Positions 55,381-64,000 of a stretch of 64,000 nucleotides of DNA are shown here, piece after piece. How positions within the stretch are numbered: the first letter of the stretch is position 1; every line of letters begins with the position of its first letter. Under the pieces are notes generated by a model. That model ran no database searches and had not been told where the DNA came from. It saw only the letters and a list, made by a program, of their open reading frames with translations. The stretch covers positions 115,773 to 179,772 of the forward strand of contig JHZO01000005.1 of the NCBI GenBank assembly GCA_000620945.1. The letters are read 5' to 3'. This stretch comes from [Clostridium] viride DSM 6836. GTDB taxonomy: Bacteria > Bacillota > Clostridia > Oscillospirales > Oscillospiraceae. Made by a program: the position numbers and the translations under genes.

Positions 55381-56178
55381 ATGGAATTTAAGGCAAATGA
55401 GGGCAAGGTAGTTCGGATTGCAGTGGGCGACCGGCAGTTTGATCGCCATGCCATTAAAACCCGCTTTGTGGAGTTGGGTGACGATTACGTGGAACTGGTC
55501 AAGGAGTATGTGCTTCCTTACTATCAGCCCGGTGATATTCTAAGCAGCAGTGAAAAGATCATTGCCCTGTGCCAGAAACGCGTGGTGCGAGAGGAGGAGG
55601 TAAAGCCCTCCCTTTTGGCCAGAATTCTTTGTAAGTTCGTCCATCAGACGGCGGCAGGCCCTGGTGCGGGTGTCCCCCAAAAGATGCAGTTTGCCATCAA
55701 CCACTGTGGCGCCTTCAAAGTGCTATGGGCAGCCTTTCGTGCAGCCATTGATAAGCTGCGTGGCGTCAAGGGAACCTTCTATCGCATCACCGGCCCGGAA
55801 GTGGCGGGTTTGGACGGGTTTTATGGGCATGACATTGAGGAATATGCCCACATGGGGATCCGGATTCCGGAAAACCCCGACAAGGTTTGCGATGAAGTCT
55901 TTGATAAGACGGGCGTTGTGATGATGATTGTGGATGCCAACGCCATTTCGCAGGAGGTCTTAGGCAAGGCCTCGGCCCTGAAGGAAGACATAAAAACGCT
56001 GGAAAAGATGATCCGAGACAACCCGGCCGGACAGGAAAAGCAGCTGACCCCCTTTATCCTCATTCGTGAGGTGAAGGAGACCGAAGACGTGGTTGAGGAA
56101 CCCAAAGAGGATGCCGACGATGAGGTGCGCGTGGCAATCAATCTGAATGAAACTCTTGCCAGCACTGAAGAAGCATGA
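55381..56178 (+). CDS. Coenzyme F420-0:L-glutamate ligase-like protein
   Basis: A 265-residue soluble protein resembling the CofE/FbiB fold: AIKTRFVELGDDYVELVKEYV, LSSSEKIIALCQKRVV, GIRIPENPDKVCDEV and VVMMIVDANAISQEVLG. Family members add glutamate to F420-0, but no other F420 gene is in the window and Clostridia of this type are not known to make F420, so the true substrate is probably different. The acidic C-terminus (EDVVEEPKEDADDE) is unusual. AAAAGGAG precedes the ATG. A PrsA-like gene follows 73 bp downstream. Confidence 0.72.
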   Translation: MEFKANEGKVVRIAVGDRQFDRHAIKTRFVELGDDYVELVKEYVLPYYQPGDILSSSEKIIALCQKRVVREEEVKPSLLARILCKFVHQTAAGPGAGVPQKMQFAINHCGAFKVLWAAFRAAIDKLRGVKGTFYRITGPEVAGLDGFYGHDIEEYAHMGIRIPENPDKVCDEVFDKTGVVMMIVDANAISQEVLGKASALKEDIKTLEKMIRDNPAGQEKQLTPFILIREVKETEDVVEEPKEDADDEVRVAINLNETLASTEEA

Positions 56179-56250
56179 TACACTAGCTTCACGAGCAAAA
56201 CAGAAGGATTGCCCGTGAAATATGCGAGATTTGGCGCAAAAAGGAGTAAA

Positions 56251-57585
56251 ATGATGAAAGTTTTTAAAAAAGCCAGTGCGGCACTCATGAGCGCGGCACT
56301 GCTGATTTCTTTGCTGGCAAGCTGCAGCACGGGTTCCAAAGTTGACCCCATCCAGGAAGCCTTAGGCTACCCTCAGAGTACGGTGTTTGCCACCTTCAAT
56401 GGCACCAAGATTACCGCGGGAGAGTATCTGCCTTGGCTTGCCAACTATGTGACCTATATGGATGGGATGTACAAGATGATGGGCAACCCCGGCATCAACT
56501 GGGATGAAGATATGGGCAATGGCACCAACGCCAAGGAATATATGAAGTCTCAGGTCATGGATACGGTGAAGCTCTTCTGGGCCATGGAAAGCCTGGCTAA
56601 GGAAGAGGGAGCTAAAGTCTCGACTGAAGATAAGAAGAAGTATGAAGAGCAGCGCGCAGAAGCCGTCAAGAGCATGGGCAGCGAGGAAGCCTATGCGGTC
56701 TACCTCAAGTCCATGTGCCTCACGGAAAAGCAAATGGAGCGCATTAGCACCATTGAAGCACTGAGCAAGAATCTGCAGGCCAAGCTTTGTGGCGAAGGCA
56801 AGAAGTTTACCGCCAATGCCGACACCCTGCATGCCTATCTGGACGAGCTGGGAGTCCTCAAGGCGAAGCATATCCTGCTGCTGACCAAGGATCCCTCGGT
56901 GGATGGCCCGGCTTACTCCAAGGAAAAGATTGCCGAGCAGAAAACAAAGGCAGACAGTCTTCTGGCTCAGCTTCGTGCCGCACAAGACCCCGTGGCTCTC
57001 TTTGATACCCTGATGAAGGAAAATAGCGAAGATACCGGCCTGGAGGGGAATCCCAATGGCTATCTCTTCTCCACCAAGCCCGATGGCGTGGACTTCTCCA
57101 GCCGTATGGTTCCCGAGTTTGAGCAGGGAACCGCTGCCCTGGGCTATAACCAGATCAGTGACGTGATTCAGAGTGACTATGGTTACCACATCATTCTGCG
57201 TCTGGATCCCTTGGAGGATAAGGAAACCTATGCCAAGTACGAAGAGAAATGGTATGGAGAGCAGATCAATAAGCTCTATCAGGAACGGGTTGACAAGATT
57301 GAAGTCACCACCACTGATGCGTATAACAACCTAGACGTCAAGGACTTCTATGAAAAACTGACAGCCTATACCAAAACCCAGATGGATGCCCTTCCCAAGG
57401 AGGATGAGGCACAGACCGGGGATGGTTCCGCAACGGGTAATACCGATAGCGGCGCCGCAGGCGGCGATGGCAAGACCGATGGAACGGAAGCGCCCAAGAC
57501 CGAGGAGGGTGCCACCCCCAATGCCCAAGCACAGGGCACAGCCACCGACGGTACCAGTGGCGAAACCCAAACACCCGCACCTTAA
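56251..57585 (+). CDS. PrsA-like peptidyl-prolyl isomerase lipoprotein
   Basis: A 444-residue foldase. Lipoprotein signal with lipobox SLLASC, an N-terminal SurA-like chaperone region, a parvulin domain at about 215-345 (VLKAKHILLL, LMKENSEDTG, FSSRMVPEFEQGTAALGYNQ) and a low-complexity Gly/Ala/Thr/Pro tail. It helps secreted proteins fold outside the membrane, plausible partners being the SLH proteins here. Two ATGs (56251, 56254) follow AAAGGAG; either could be used. The C-terminal tail is a wall-spanning linker by appearance. Confidence 0.9.
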   Translation: MMKVFKKASAALMSAALLISLLASCSTGSKVDPIQEALGYPQSTVFATFNGTKITAGEYLPWLANYVTYMDGMYKMMGNPGINWDEDMGNGTNAKEYMKSQVMDTVKLFWAMESLAKEEGAKVSTEDKKKYEEQRAEAVKSMGSEEAYAVYLKSMCLTEKQMERISTIEALSKNLQAKLCGEGKKFTANADTLHAYLDELGVLKAKHILLLTKDPSVDGPAYSKEKIAEQKTKADSLLAQLRAAQDPVALFDTLMKENSEDTGLEGNPNGYLFSTKPDGVDFSSRMVPEFEQGTAALGYNQISDVIQSDYGYHIILRLDPLEDKETYAKYEEKWYGEQINKLYQERVDKIEVTTTDAYNNLDVKDFYEKLTAYTKTQMDALPKEDEAQTGDGSATGNTDSGAAGGDGKTDGTEAPKTEEGATPNAQAQGTATDGTSGETQTPAP

Positions 57586-57603
57586 ACGAATCGAATAGCA
57601 TTA

Positions 57604-57633
57604 AACAGGGGCGACGAATAGTCGTCCCTGTTT
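57604..57633 (+). terminator. Terminator after the PrsA-like gene
   Basis: AAACAGGG(G)CGAC-GAATA-GTCG(T)CCCTGTTT followed by T-run; one mismatch. Confidence 0.9.
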
Positions 57634-57759
57634 TTTTGTGTGGTATACCCAAGAGAGCCGCGACAAAAAAAGATGGATAGACAACAAGATTTTCTAGGAA
57701 TCGTGCGGACAAGTCCGCTATGCTGTTCTTATTCCCAGGAAGGAAAGAGGGGGCAAGCG

Positions 57760-60426
57760 ATGAGTACATGGTACACAAAGGAACCAGCCCAGGTACTGGA
57801 GGAGTTCGAGGTCTCCCCAGAGCGTGGTCTGTCGGAGCAGGCAGCGGCAAGCAGGGCAGAGCGCTATGGAAAAAACCAGTTAGAAAGCGCACGCAGAGAT
57901 AGCCTCGTTAAGCGCTTATTTGCACAGTTCAAGGACCCAATGATTCTGGTGCTGCTTGCGGCAGCGATCTTGTCCGTAGTGGCAAGCGGAGGAGAAGACC
58001 TCCTCGATGCAGGCATCATTCTTCTCATTGTCATGGTCAATGCGGCGATCTCCATTTCACAAGAAGACAATGCCCAAAAGGCCCTCAAGGCCTTAGAGCA
58101 GCTCTCCGCTCCACAAGCCCGCGTGGTGCGGGAAGGACGCTTACATAAAATTGACGCGGCGGACTTGGTGCCAGGGGATATCATTCACTTGGAGGCAGGG
58201 GACTTTGTCCCGGCGGATGCAAGGCTACTGAGCGCCACGGGACTGATGGCGGACGAGTCTGCCATGACCGGGGAATCCCTGCCGGTTTCCAAACGGGCGG
58301 AGACCAGCCTTCCTCTCGATACCCCCTTAGGGGATCGAAAGAACATGGTCATTGCCGCCACCATGATTACCGCAGGCCGGGGCACCGCCATCGTCACTGA
58401 GACTGGTATGCAAACCGAAATGGGGAAGATCGCCTCCTTGCTGCTCAAGCAGGAGACGGCGGATACGCCTCTCCAGCGGAAGATGGCAGAGATCTCAAAG
58501 GCACTTTCCTTTCTCTGCTTAGCGGTTTGTGCGGTGTTGTTTGGGGTTGGCCTCTTGCAGCATCGGCCGATTCTGGACATGCTGATGACCGCAGTCTCCT
58601 TGGCGGTGGCTGCGATCCCTGAGGGCCTACCAGCCATTGTAACCATTGTGTTGGCCCTGGGGGTTTCCCGAATGGCAAAGTATCAAGCCATCATCAAAAA
58701 GCTTCCGGCGGTGGAAACCCTGGGCTGTGCCTCCGTCATCTGCTCGGATAAGACCGGCACCCTGACCCAAAACAAAATGACCATCGCAGAGCTTTGGCCG
58801 GCCCAGGCCGAGTTGCGGAACATGCTCCTTTCGTTGGGGGCACTTTGCAACAACGCGGAGGAGGGAAAGGAACGCCTGGAATTTCTGGGTGATCCCACGG
58901 AATGTGCCTTCCTAGAATGCGCGGCAAGAGAGGGCATTGGGAAAGGAGCGCTGGAAAAGGAGCTGCCACGCTGTGCAGAGCTTCCCTTCGACTCGGATCG
59001 AAAGCGCATGAGCACCTTGCACGCCCTGCCTAGCGGAGGGTATCGCCTGGCCATGAAGGGGGCACCGGAGGTAGTCTTACGGCGATGCACGTCGCTTCTC
59101 ACCGCACATGGAGTGGTTCCTCTGAGCGGAACCGAGCGGGAACGCATTGCTGCCCTCTCGGCCGCCATGGCAAGCAGAGCCTTACGCGTTTTGGGCGTGG
59201 CCTATCGTGACGATGCCATGCGCACAGAGGAGTTGCGGGAGGAGGGTCTCATTTTTGTTGGACTAGCCGGTATGATGGACCCGCCACGTCCTGAAGTGAA
59301 GGAAGCGGTGGCACGCTGCAATTCCGCGGGCATTCGTCCGGTGATGATTACCGGGGATCACAAGGCCACGGCGGTGGCCATTGCCAAGGAGCTGAATATC
59401 TTCCGCACCGGTGACTTGGCCATTTCAGGAGAGCACCTGGACTTTCTGCCGCAAGAGGTGTTGGAAGAAGACATTGAGCGCTTCTCCGTGTTTGCCCGGG
59501 TGACCCCGGAGCACAAAATGCGCATCGTGAAAGCCTGGCAAAAGCGAGGAAAGGTCGTTGCCATGACGGGGGATGGCGTCAACGATGCGCCGGCCTTGAA
59601 AGCGGCGGATATTGGCTGCGCCATGGGTCTTTCCGGAACGGACGTGGCCAAGAGTGCCTCCGACATGATTCTAACAGACGATAACTTTGCTGCGGTGGTG
59701 CATGCCGTGGAGCAAGGGCGCGGCATCTATGCCAACATCAAAAAGGCCATTCACTACCTGCTTTCCTGCAACATCGGAGAAATTCTCACCATCTTTGTTG
59801 CCACGGTGTTCTATTTCCCGCAAATGCCACTGACACCCGTGCAATTGTTGTGGCTGAACCTGGTGACGGACTCGCTCCCGGCCCTGGCGCTTGGGATGGA
59901 GCCGGTGGAAGAGAACGTCATGCAGAAGGCGCCCCGTGACGCCAAGGAAAGCTTGTTTAACGCCCGCTTTTCCCTGCGCCTTCTTTGGCAGGGGGTCATG
60001 GTGGGTGCCCTGACCTTGCTTGCCTATTGGTTGGGCTATGTCTATCTCGGTGGGCCCCGTGTGGCCAACACCATGGCCTTTGCCACCTTGACGCTCTCCC
60101 AATTGTTCCATGCCTTTGATGTTCGCAGTGAGGATGCTTCCCTCTTCCACATCGGGCTACTTTCGAACAAAGCGATGAACAAGGCCTTTTTGGTGGGCCT
60201 GGCGCTCCAAATGGCGGTGCTCTGCATCCCACCCCTGCAAAGCATCTTTGCGGTGGTTCCCATGGACCGTATGGAGTGGCTCACGGTCTTTGGACTGGCT
60301 TTGTCTCCCTTAGTGGTTTGTGAAATTGTGAAGGCACTGGGCCGCATCCGAAAAGGCACCGAAGAAGTCGGGATTACCATCAATCGTGTTATGGCAAGTC
60401 GCGAACACGAGCATGCCGTTCGATAA
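57760..60426 (+). CDS. Calcium-transporting P-type ATPase (P2A)
   Basis: An 888-residue cation pump. Actuator MTGESLPVSK, PEGLPAIVTIVLALG in M4, phosphorylated Asp in CSDKTGTLTQNKMT, TGDGVNDAPALKAADIGCAMG, and M6 LLWLNLVTDSLPALALGMEP, where Asn and Asp match SERCA calcium ligands; M5 has NIGEILT with the further Glu. Ten helices in all. It is a complete active pump, in contrast to the degenerate relative at 85-2304. ATG at 57760 after AGAGGGGG; an upstream extension in frame is rejected. Confidence 0.95.
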   Translation: MSTWYTKEPAQVLEEFEVSPERGLSEQAAASRAERYGKNQLESARRDSLVKRLFAQFKDPMILVLLAAAILSVVASGGEDLLDAGIILLIVMVNAAISISQEDNAQKALKALEQLSAPQARVVREGRLHKIDAADLVPGDIIHLEAGDFVPADARLLSATGLMADESAMTGESLPVSKRAETSLPLDTPLGDRKNMVIAATMITAGRGTAIVTETGMQTEMGKIASLLLKQETADTPLQRKMAEISKALSFLCLAVCAVLFGVGLLQHRPILDMLMTAVSLAVAAIPEGLPAIVTIVLALGVSRMAKYQAIIKKLPAVETLGCASVICSDKTGTLTQNKMTIAELWPAQAELRNMLLSLGALCNNAEEGKERLEFLGDPTECAFLECAAREGIGKGALEKELPRCAELPFDSDRKRMSTLHALPSGGYRLAMKGAPEVVLRRCTSLLTAHGVVPLSGTERERIAALSAAMASRALRVLGVAYRDDAMRTEELREEGLIFVGLAGMMDPPRPEVKEAVARCNSAGIRPVMITGDHKATAVAIAKELNIFRTGDLAISGEHLDFLPQEVLEEDIERFSVFARVTPEHKMRIVKAWQKRGKVVAMTGDGVNDAPALKAADIGCAMGLSGTDVAKSASDMILTDDNFAAVVHAVEQGRGIYANIKKAIHYLLSCNIGEILTIFVATVFYFPQMPLTPVQLLWLNLVTDSLPALALGMEPVEENVMQKAPRDAKESLFNARFSLRLLWQGVMVGALTLLAYWLGYVYLGGPRVANTMAFATLTLSQLFHAFDVRSEDASLFHIGLLSNKAMNKAFLVGLALQMAVLCIPPLQSIFAVVPMDRMEWLTVFGLALSPLVVCEIVKALGRIRKGTEEVGITINRVMASREHEHAVR

Positions 60427-60434
60427 GCCAGAAG

Positions 60435-60472
60435 AAAAAGCCGTTGCCCACGTTGTGGGCAGCGGCTTTTTT
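60435..60472. terminator. Bidirectional terminator after the Ca2+-ATPase
   Basis: AAAAAGCCGTTGCCCAC-GTT-GTGGGCAGCGGCTTTTT, one mismatch in a 17-bp stem, between convergent genes. Confidence 0.93.
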
Positions 60473-60479
60473 CTATCAT

Positions 60480-60938
60480 TTATGATTCCTCGGCAGTGGG
60501 TGGGCTATTATGCACGAGCAGGATTTTAGCAGAGCGTCCAGAAACCTCAACGAAATACATGGGGCAGGTATCTTGTTTAAGCTCTTCTTCTACCAAGGAA
60601 TAGCGCACCGCCACGATGGTGCCGAGCTGGTATCGATGCACGACTTGGCTCGACCGGAAGGGGGTGTATCCAAGCTCGGCTTGCACGGTATCCACCACCG
60701 TTTGTTCCGCCAAGTGGATGCTTTTCCAGTCTCCATAGCCCACCGCACCTACGTAGACCAGAAGGAACAAGAGCAAGAATCCGAGAAGGAAACGCGTCCC
60801 TTGCCGATCGTCTTTTACTAGTTTTTCATGGGTTAGCTGCTCTAAGCTCAAATTGCCCTTCATGGTACGGCAGTGTTCACAGAGGGAATCGGGAGTATTG
60901 TCCTCTAAGGCTTTGTTGCACAGCTTACAGGTCTGCAT
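60480..60938 (-). CDS. Zinc-ribbon membrane protein, paralog 1
   Basis: A 152-residue protein: a zinc ribbon with CKLCNK (Cys 4, 7) and CEHC (Cys 20, 23), one membrane helix (about 50-68) and an extracytoplasmic ~80-residue domain with AEQTVVDTVQAELGYTPFRSSQVVHRYQLGTIVAVRYS-type sequence. The next gene upstream codes a clear paralog. Function unknown. AGGAGGTAGC precedes the ATG. The ligand spacing is typical of a membrane-tethered ribbon, and the outside domain may sense a ligand or wall state. Confidence 0.82.
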   Translation of the reverse strand: MQTCKLCNKALEDNTPDSLCEHCRTMKGNLSLEQLTHEKLVKDDRQGTRFLLGFLLLFLLVYVGAVGYGDWKSIHLAEQTVVDTVQAELGYTPFRSSQVVHRYQLGTIVAVRYSLVEEELKQDTCPMYFVEVSGRSAKILLVHNSPPTAEES

Positions 60939-61008
60939 GGCTACCTCCTATCTCCTTTGGCATGAAACCCTGACCCGTTGGCGCGATTGAATGCGCCTGT
61001 GGGCTGAC

Positions 61009-61464
61009 TCAGTGGACGGTGGGTTCCTCCACAAGCATAAGTTCCGCGGAGCTCCCGGAAACAATGACATAGTAGGTGGGGCAGGTTTCGTTTTTGAGCT
61101 CCTCTTCCGTAAAGGCATATCGGACTGCGATGATGGTGGAAACATAATGCCCAGCAACTTGAGAAGACACAAGGGGGGTCTTGCCGGTCTCGGACTGCAC
61201 GGCTGCAATGACCGTCTGCTCCGCTATGGGGATGTATTTTCGAGGGATAATATGCTCGAAGGTATATTGCAAGCCGAATACGAGGATCAAAGCGATCACA
61301 GAAGTCAGAGAGGGCAAAAAGAAACGCAGTATTTTCTTTGTACGGAATGGTTTCCCAGTTGGCTCCTCCGTCAGCGGATTCTCCTTTTGCTTGCGGCAGT
61401 GTTCGCAGAGAGAATCGAGAGTATCCTCCGCTAAGGCTTTGTTGCACAGCTGACAGCTTGGCAT
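61009..61464 (-). CDS. Zinc-ribbon membrane protein, paralog 2
   Basis: A 151-residue paralog of the next gene, about 526 bp away in tandem. Same layout: CQLCNK and CEHCRKQ ribbon, one helix (about 47-65), outside domain with IAEQTVIAAVQSETGKTPLVSSQVAGHYVS-type sequence and the ending EEELKNETCPTYYVIVSGSSAELML. Ribosome site and about 20 bases of leader are identical between the two copies, so the duplication included the start region. The second Cys in the outside domain (TCPTYY) is shared, hinting at a disulfide or metal site. Confidence 0.82.
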   Translation of the reverse strand: MPSCQLCNKALAEDTLDSLCEHCRKQKENPLTEEPTGKPFRTKKILRFFLPSLTSVIALILVFGLQYTFEHIIPRKYIPIAEQTVIAAVQSETGKTPLVSSQVAGHYVSTIIAVRYAFTEEELKNETCPTYYVIVSGSSAELMLVEEPTVH

Positions 61465-61547
61465 AGCTACCTCCTATCTCCTTTGGTGTGAAATCCTCAC
61501 CCATTCAGCATAGGTCACATGGAAATGATTGTCAAGGGAAGAGAAAA

Positions 61548-61576
61548 CGCGCCCGTCAGATTCTTTGACAGGCGCG
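61548..61576. terminator. Terminator of the third SLH gene
   Basis: CGCGCCCGTCA against TGACAGGCGCG with one mismatch; T-run on the minus strand (TTTTCTC) and on the plus strand (TCGTTTTTA). Confidence 0.85.
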
Positions 61577-61583
61577 CTCGTTT

Positions 61584-62627
61584 TTATTGATTTTCACCGT
61601 AGCCATCAATGTAGACCGCTTCGGAGAAGGTTTCGCTCACTTTGGTGCCGTTTGGCAGAGTGCCGGTAGCATCAAAGGTGAAAACCAGAATGGGGAAGAC
61701 GTGTCCGCCGCCAAGGTCGGTAAAGTGCTCGGCGGCATTCTTGGCCTTTTCCTCGTCGTAGGTGAGGATGGTGTAGTTAAATGCGTCGGGGTACTTTTGC
61801 GTTAAGGAAGGCAGGGCTGCCGTTGCGTCCTTGCCGGTGGAATACTGCTGCAGCTTGCAGGGCAGACCATTCACGGTGACCTGATCAAGTTGGAACGAGG
61901 TGTAGGTGTTGGGGCTACCGGGAATGGGGTAATAGGCAAAGCTCATGGTGTTCTTATGGCAGGCAAGGACGGAAAGATCCATCAGCACCAGTTTGTTGGG
62001 GGCCAGCGCGCCCGATTCCTTTAAGTGCATGAGCAGGTTGTTCTGGCTGTTTTTCATGGGAGCTCCCAGCGCGGCAGCGGAAATGATGGCCACATCACCG
62101 CGGCTGAAGTTGATGCTTTGCGCATCATACTCGCCATAGGTCATCCCGAGGGCATCGCTCAGGTCCCAGGGAGCCGACCAGGAAAAGTCCGAGTCGGAGC
62201 TATAGCCCAAGGCACGCAGGACAAAGGTTAAATACTGCGCGGCGGTGACGGCATCGCTTCCGCCAAAGGTGGTTTTTGAAAGACCAAGGGTTAGCTTGTT
62301 CTTATAGGCATAGCCCACATAGGGTTTTGCCCAATCGGAAACATCGGTAAAGGGGATTGTGTAGGTGCCTTCTTTGGCCTCGCTATCTTTTCCCAAGAGA
62401 CGAACCAGCATGGTGATGGCAACCTCACGGGTGGGAGTGCCGAGCAGATCGAAGTTAGGGCTTCCGTCGGGAAGCGTTCCGACCCCGTGAAACAGTCCCA
62501 GCTGATACAGAATGTCAGCGGCATAATCCTCGGGACTTTCGATCTCGACCGCCGCCGCAGAATAGGGCAGAATGGAAAGGGAAAACAAAAGCGCCAGGGT
62601 CAGCGCCACTAGCTTTGCGTGTTTCAT
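61584..62627 (-). CDS. SLH-domain secreted protein, short
   Basis: A 347-residue protein: signal peptide to about residue 26 (SAAA), then SLH-type segments at about 30-85, 90-150 and 155-195 (LGLFHGVGT, FTDVSDWAKPYVGYAYKNKLTLGL, NFSRGDVAIISAAALG). The C-terminal 150 residues are an unassigned small domain. Same class as 10539-13040 but far shorter. AAGGAGG precedes the ATG; own promoter at 62702-62674. Confidence 0.85.
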   Translation of the reverse strand: MKHAKLVALTLALLFSLSILPYSAAAVEIESPEDYAADILYQLGLFHGVGTLPDGSPNFDLLGTPTREVAITMLVRLLGKDSEAKEGTYTIPFTDVSDWAKPYVGYAYKNKLTLGLSKTTFGGSDAVTAAQYLTFVLRALGYSSDSDFSWSAPWDLSDALGMTYGEYDAQSINFSRGDVAIISAAALGAPMKNSQNNLLMHLKESGALAPNKLVLMDLSVLACHKNTMSFAYYPIPGSPNTYTSFQLDQVTVNGLPCKLQQYSTGKDATAALPSLTQKYPDAFNYTILTYDEEKAKNAAEHFTDLGGGHVFPILVFTFDATGTLPNGTKVSETFSEAVYIDGYGENQ

Positions 62628-62673
62628 ACAGACCTCCTTATATGCAGGGAGAAAAATGTCAAATCTTGAAGCT

Positions 62674-62702
62674 ATTGTATAAGACGAGGGTCAACAAGTC
62701 AA
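62674..62702 (-). promoter_or_regulatory. Promoter of the third SLH gene
   Basis: Minus strand TTGACT (62702-62697), 17 bp, TACAAT (62679-62674). Confidence 0.78.
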
Positions 62703-62729
62703 GGTTTTGTGAATCCATCACGGGAAAGC

Positions 62730-62758
62730 TTGTTATTACCGTTAGAAAATGATATAAT
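62730..62758 (+). promoter_or_regulatory. miaB promoter
   Basis: TTGTTA (62730-62735), 17 bp, TATAAT (62753-62758), diverging from the SLH gene. Confidence 0.78.
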
Positions 62759-62803
62759 AAACCATCAATTATCATACCAAAATTATCATCCGGAGGTTTC
62801 GTT

Positions 62804-64000
62804 TTGAGACGGGAAAGCACAACCATTTCACAAGAGGAGATTGCGCGTCAATTGGCGCTTTGCGACGAGGTGCGGGAGCTTTTAGATCGCCATCCCGGAG
62901 CGCGGCTGGCCTGCGTTGATACCTATGGCTGTCAGCAGAACGAGGCCGATTCGGAACGGCTTCGCGGCTTTTTGTCCCAGATGGGCTATGGGTTTACCAG
63001 CGAGGAAAATGAGGCAGACTTGGTGCTCCTCAATACCTGCGCCATTCGCGAACATGCCGAGCAGCGCGTATTCGGGAACGTGGGAGCCTTGGTGCATACC
63101 AAGAAGAGAAATCCGCGCCAGATCATCTGCGTGTGTGGCTGCATGGCGCAGGAGGAACGAGTGGCCGAAAAGCTGAAACAATCCTTTCCCCACGTTAGCC
63201 TGGTGTTTGGAACCCACATGCTGTGGAAGTTTCCTGAACTCATGCGCACCTACCTCACCAGTGGAAAACGTGTCTTTGAATACGAAGCTTCGGATGGAAC
63301 CATTGCCGAAGGACTTCCCGTGGTGCGGCAAAATAAGCTCAAAGCCTGGGTTTCCATTATGTATGGCTGCAACAACTTTTGTACTTACTGCATTGTGCCC
63401 TATGTGCGCGGACGGGAGCGCAGCCGCGAGGCCCATCTCATTCTGGAAGAGGTGCGCCAGCTTGTCTCGGAGGGCTATCGGGAAATTACCCTGCTGGGAC
63501 AAAACGTAAACTCCTATGGCAAGGATTTGGAGGGTGGTCTCGACTTTGCCGGGCTGCTCGAAGAGATCAACAAGATGGAGGGAGACTTCCTGCTTCGCTT
63601 TATGACCAGCCACCCGAAAGACGCCACGGAGCGCTTGTTCGATGTGATGGCAAAGTCTGAGAAGATTGCGCCGCACCTGCACCTGCCCTTCCAGTCAGGA
63701 TCGTCCCGAGTGCTTCGTGCGATGAACCGGGGCTATACCAGGGAGCATTACCTCTCCCTCATCGCTGCCCTGCGCCAGCGAATCCCGAACACTGTCCTCA
63801 CCTCCGATGTCATTGTTGGATTTCCCGGGGAAACCCAGGAGGAGTTTGAAGAAACCCTTAGTTTAATTGAAGACGTGCGCTTTGACGCACTCTTTACCTT
63901 TATCTTTTCGCCCCGTGAGGGAACCCCGGCGGCTAAACTTCCGGACCCTATGTCCCCAGAGCAGAAAAACGCCAACTTCCAGCGCTTGCTGGAGGTGCAA
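62804..64000 (+). CDS. miaB: tRNA-2-methylthio-N6-dimethylallyladenosine synthase MiaB, cut by window edge
   Basis: The first 399 codons of a radical-SAM methylthiotransferase that modifies A37 of tRNAs reading UNN codons. TTG start after CGGAGG. N-terminal [4Fe-4S] ligands in YGCQQNEADSERL, NTCAIREHAEQR and VCGCMAQEER; radical-SAM CxxxCxxC in MYGCNNFCTYCIVPYVRGRERSR split at the loop; then LLGQNVNSYG and HLHLPFQSGS. The C-terminal TRAM domain lies beyond the edge. No stop codon is in the window. Third tRNA-modification gene in the region. Confidence 0.96.
   Translation, partial: MRRESTTISQEEIARQLALCDEVRELLDRHPGARLACVDTYGCQQNEADSERLRGFLSQMGYGFTSEENEADLVLLNTCAIREHAEQRVFGNVGALVHTKKRNPRQIICVCGCMAQEERVAEKLKQSFPHVSLVFGTHMLWKFPELMRTYLTSGKRVFEYEASDGTIAEGLPVVRQNKLKAWVSIMYGCNNFCTYCIVPYVRGRERSREAHLILEEVRQLVSEGYREITLLGQNVNSYGKDLEGGLDFAGLLEEINKMEGDFLLRFMTSHPKDATERLFDVMAKSEKIAPHLHLPFQSGSSRVLRAMNRGYTREHYLSLIAALRQRIPNTVLTSDVIVGFPGETQEEFEETLSLIEDVRFDALFTFIFSPREGTPAAKLPDPMSPEQKNANFQRLLEVQ

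Noticed and set aside
62882..63682. 266-codon open frame opposite miaB
   Set aside because: Antisense shadow; miaB has its iron-sulfur motifs and start site on the plus strand.

Overview
The window reads as chromosomal DNA of an anaerobic, spore-forming Clostridia, most like the Oscillospiraceae (Oscillibacter, Flavonifractor and relatives). The signs are: an alpha/beta small acid-soluble spore protein; several SLH-domain surface proteins, one with the strongly biased codon use of an abundant S-layer protein; a thiolase; a Rex-like operator before gap; low-GC-Gram-positive style AGGAGG ribosome sites; and a moderately GC-rich base composition. The genus is inference only. I saw no rRNA, tRNA or CRISPR array.

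Layout. 1-6.8 kb: promoter of a gene leaving the left edge, a degenerate P-type ATPase-like membrane protein, rlmB, ftsH, azlCD. 6.8-13.2 kb: an EamA exporter, an orphan histidine kinase, gap and a large S-layer-type protein. 13.2-18 kb: a 5'-truncated chemotaxis receptor, a WYL regulator, an ArsC-like protein and RNase J. 18-21.4 kb: an amino-acid ABC importer, carbonic anhydrase and an SASP. 21.6-23.2 kb: an AT-rich island with a frameshifted secreted protein and a VanZ-like protein, bracketed by about 118-bp direct repeats. 23.3-30.6 kb: a YknXYZ/MacB-type exporter with an SLH protein, then an AI-2E-family permease that appears to start at ATT. 30.6-36.6 kb: CoA-disulfide reductase/rhodanese, long HPF, a short promoter-terminator unit (candidate small RNA), MoxR/VWA pair and cysK. 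36.7-44.9 kb: a dense rightward run of HAD phosphatase, HD hydrolase, DEAD-box helicase, metallophosphoesterase, mnmG, MBL hydrolase and mnmA. 45-51.7 kb: a leftward run prs-pth-mfd-thiolase followed by an unreported 42-residue acidic protein. 51.8-55.2 kb: a GntR/YtrA-type regulator with its ABC exporter. 55.3-60.4 kb: an F420-ligase-like protein, a PrsA-like foldase and a Ca2+ P-type ATPase. 60.5-64 kb: two tandem-duplicated zinc-ribbon membrane proteins, a third SLH protein and miaB, cut by the right edge.

Recurring themes are envelope biology (three SLH proteins, foldase, FtsH, YknXYZ-like exporter) and tRNA/translation upkeep (mnmG, mnmA, miaB, rlmB, pth, hpf, RNase J, DEAD helicase). 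All identifications come from reading motifs and gene order by eye; no database search was possible.
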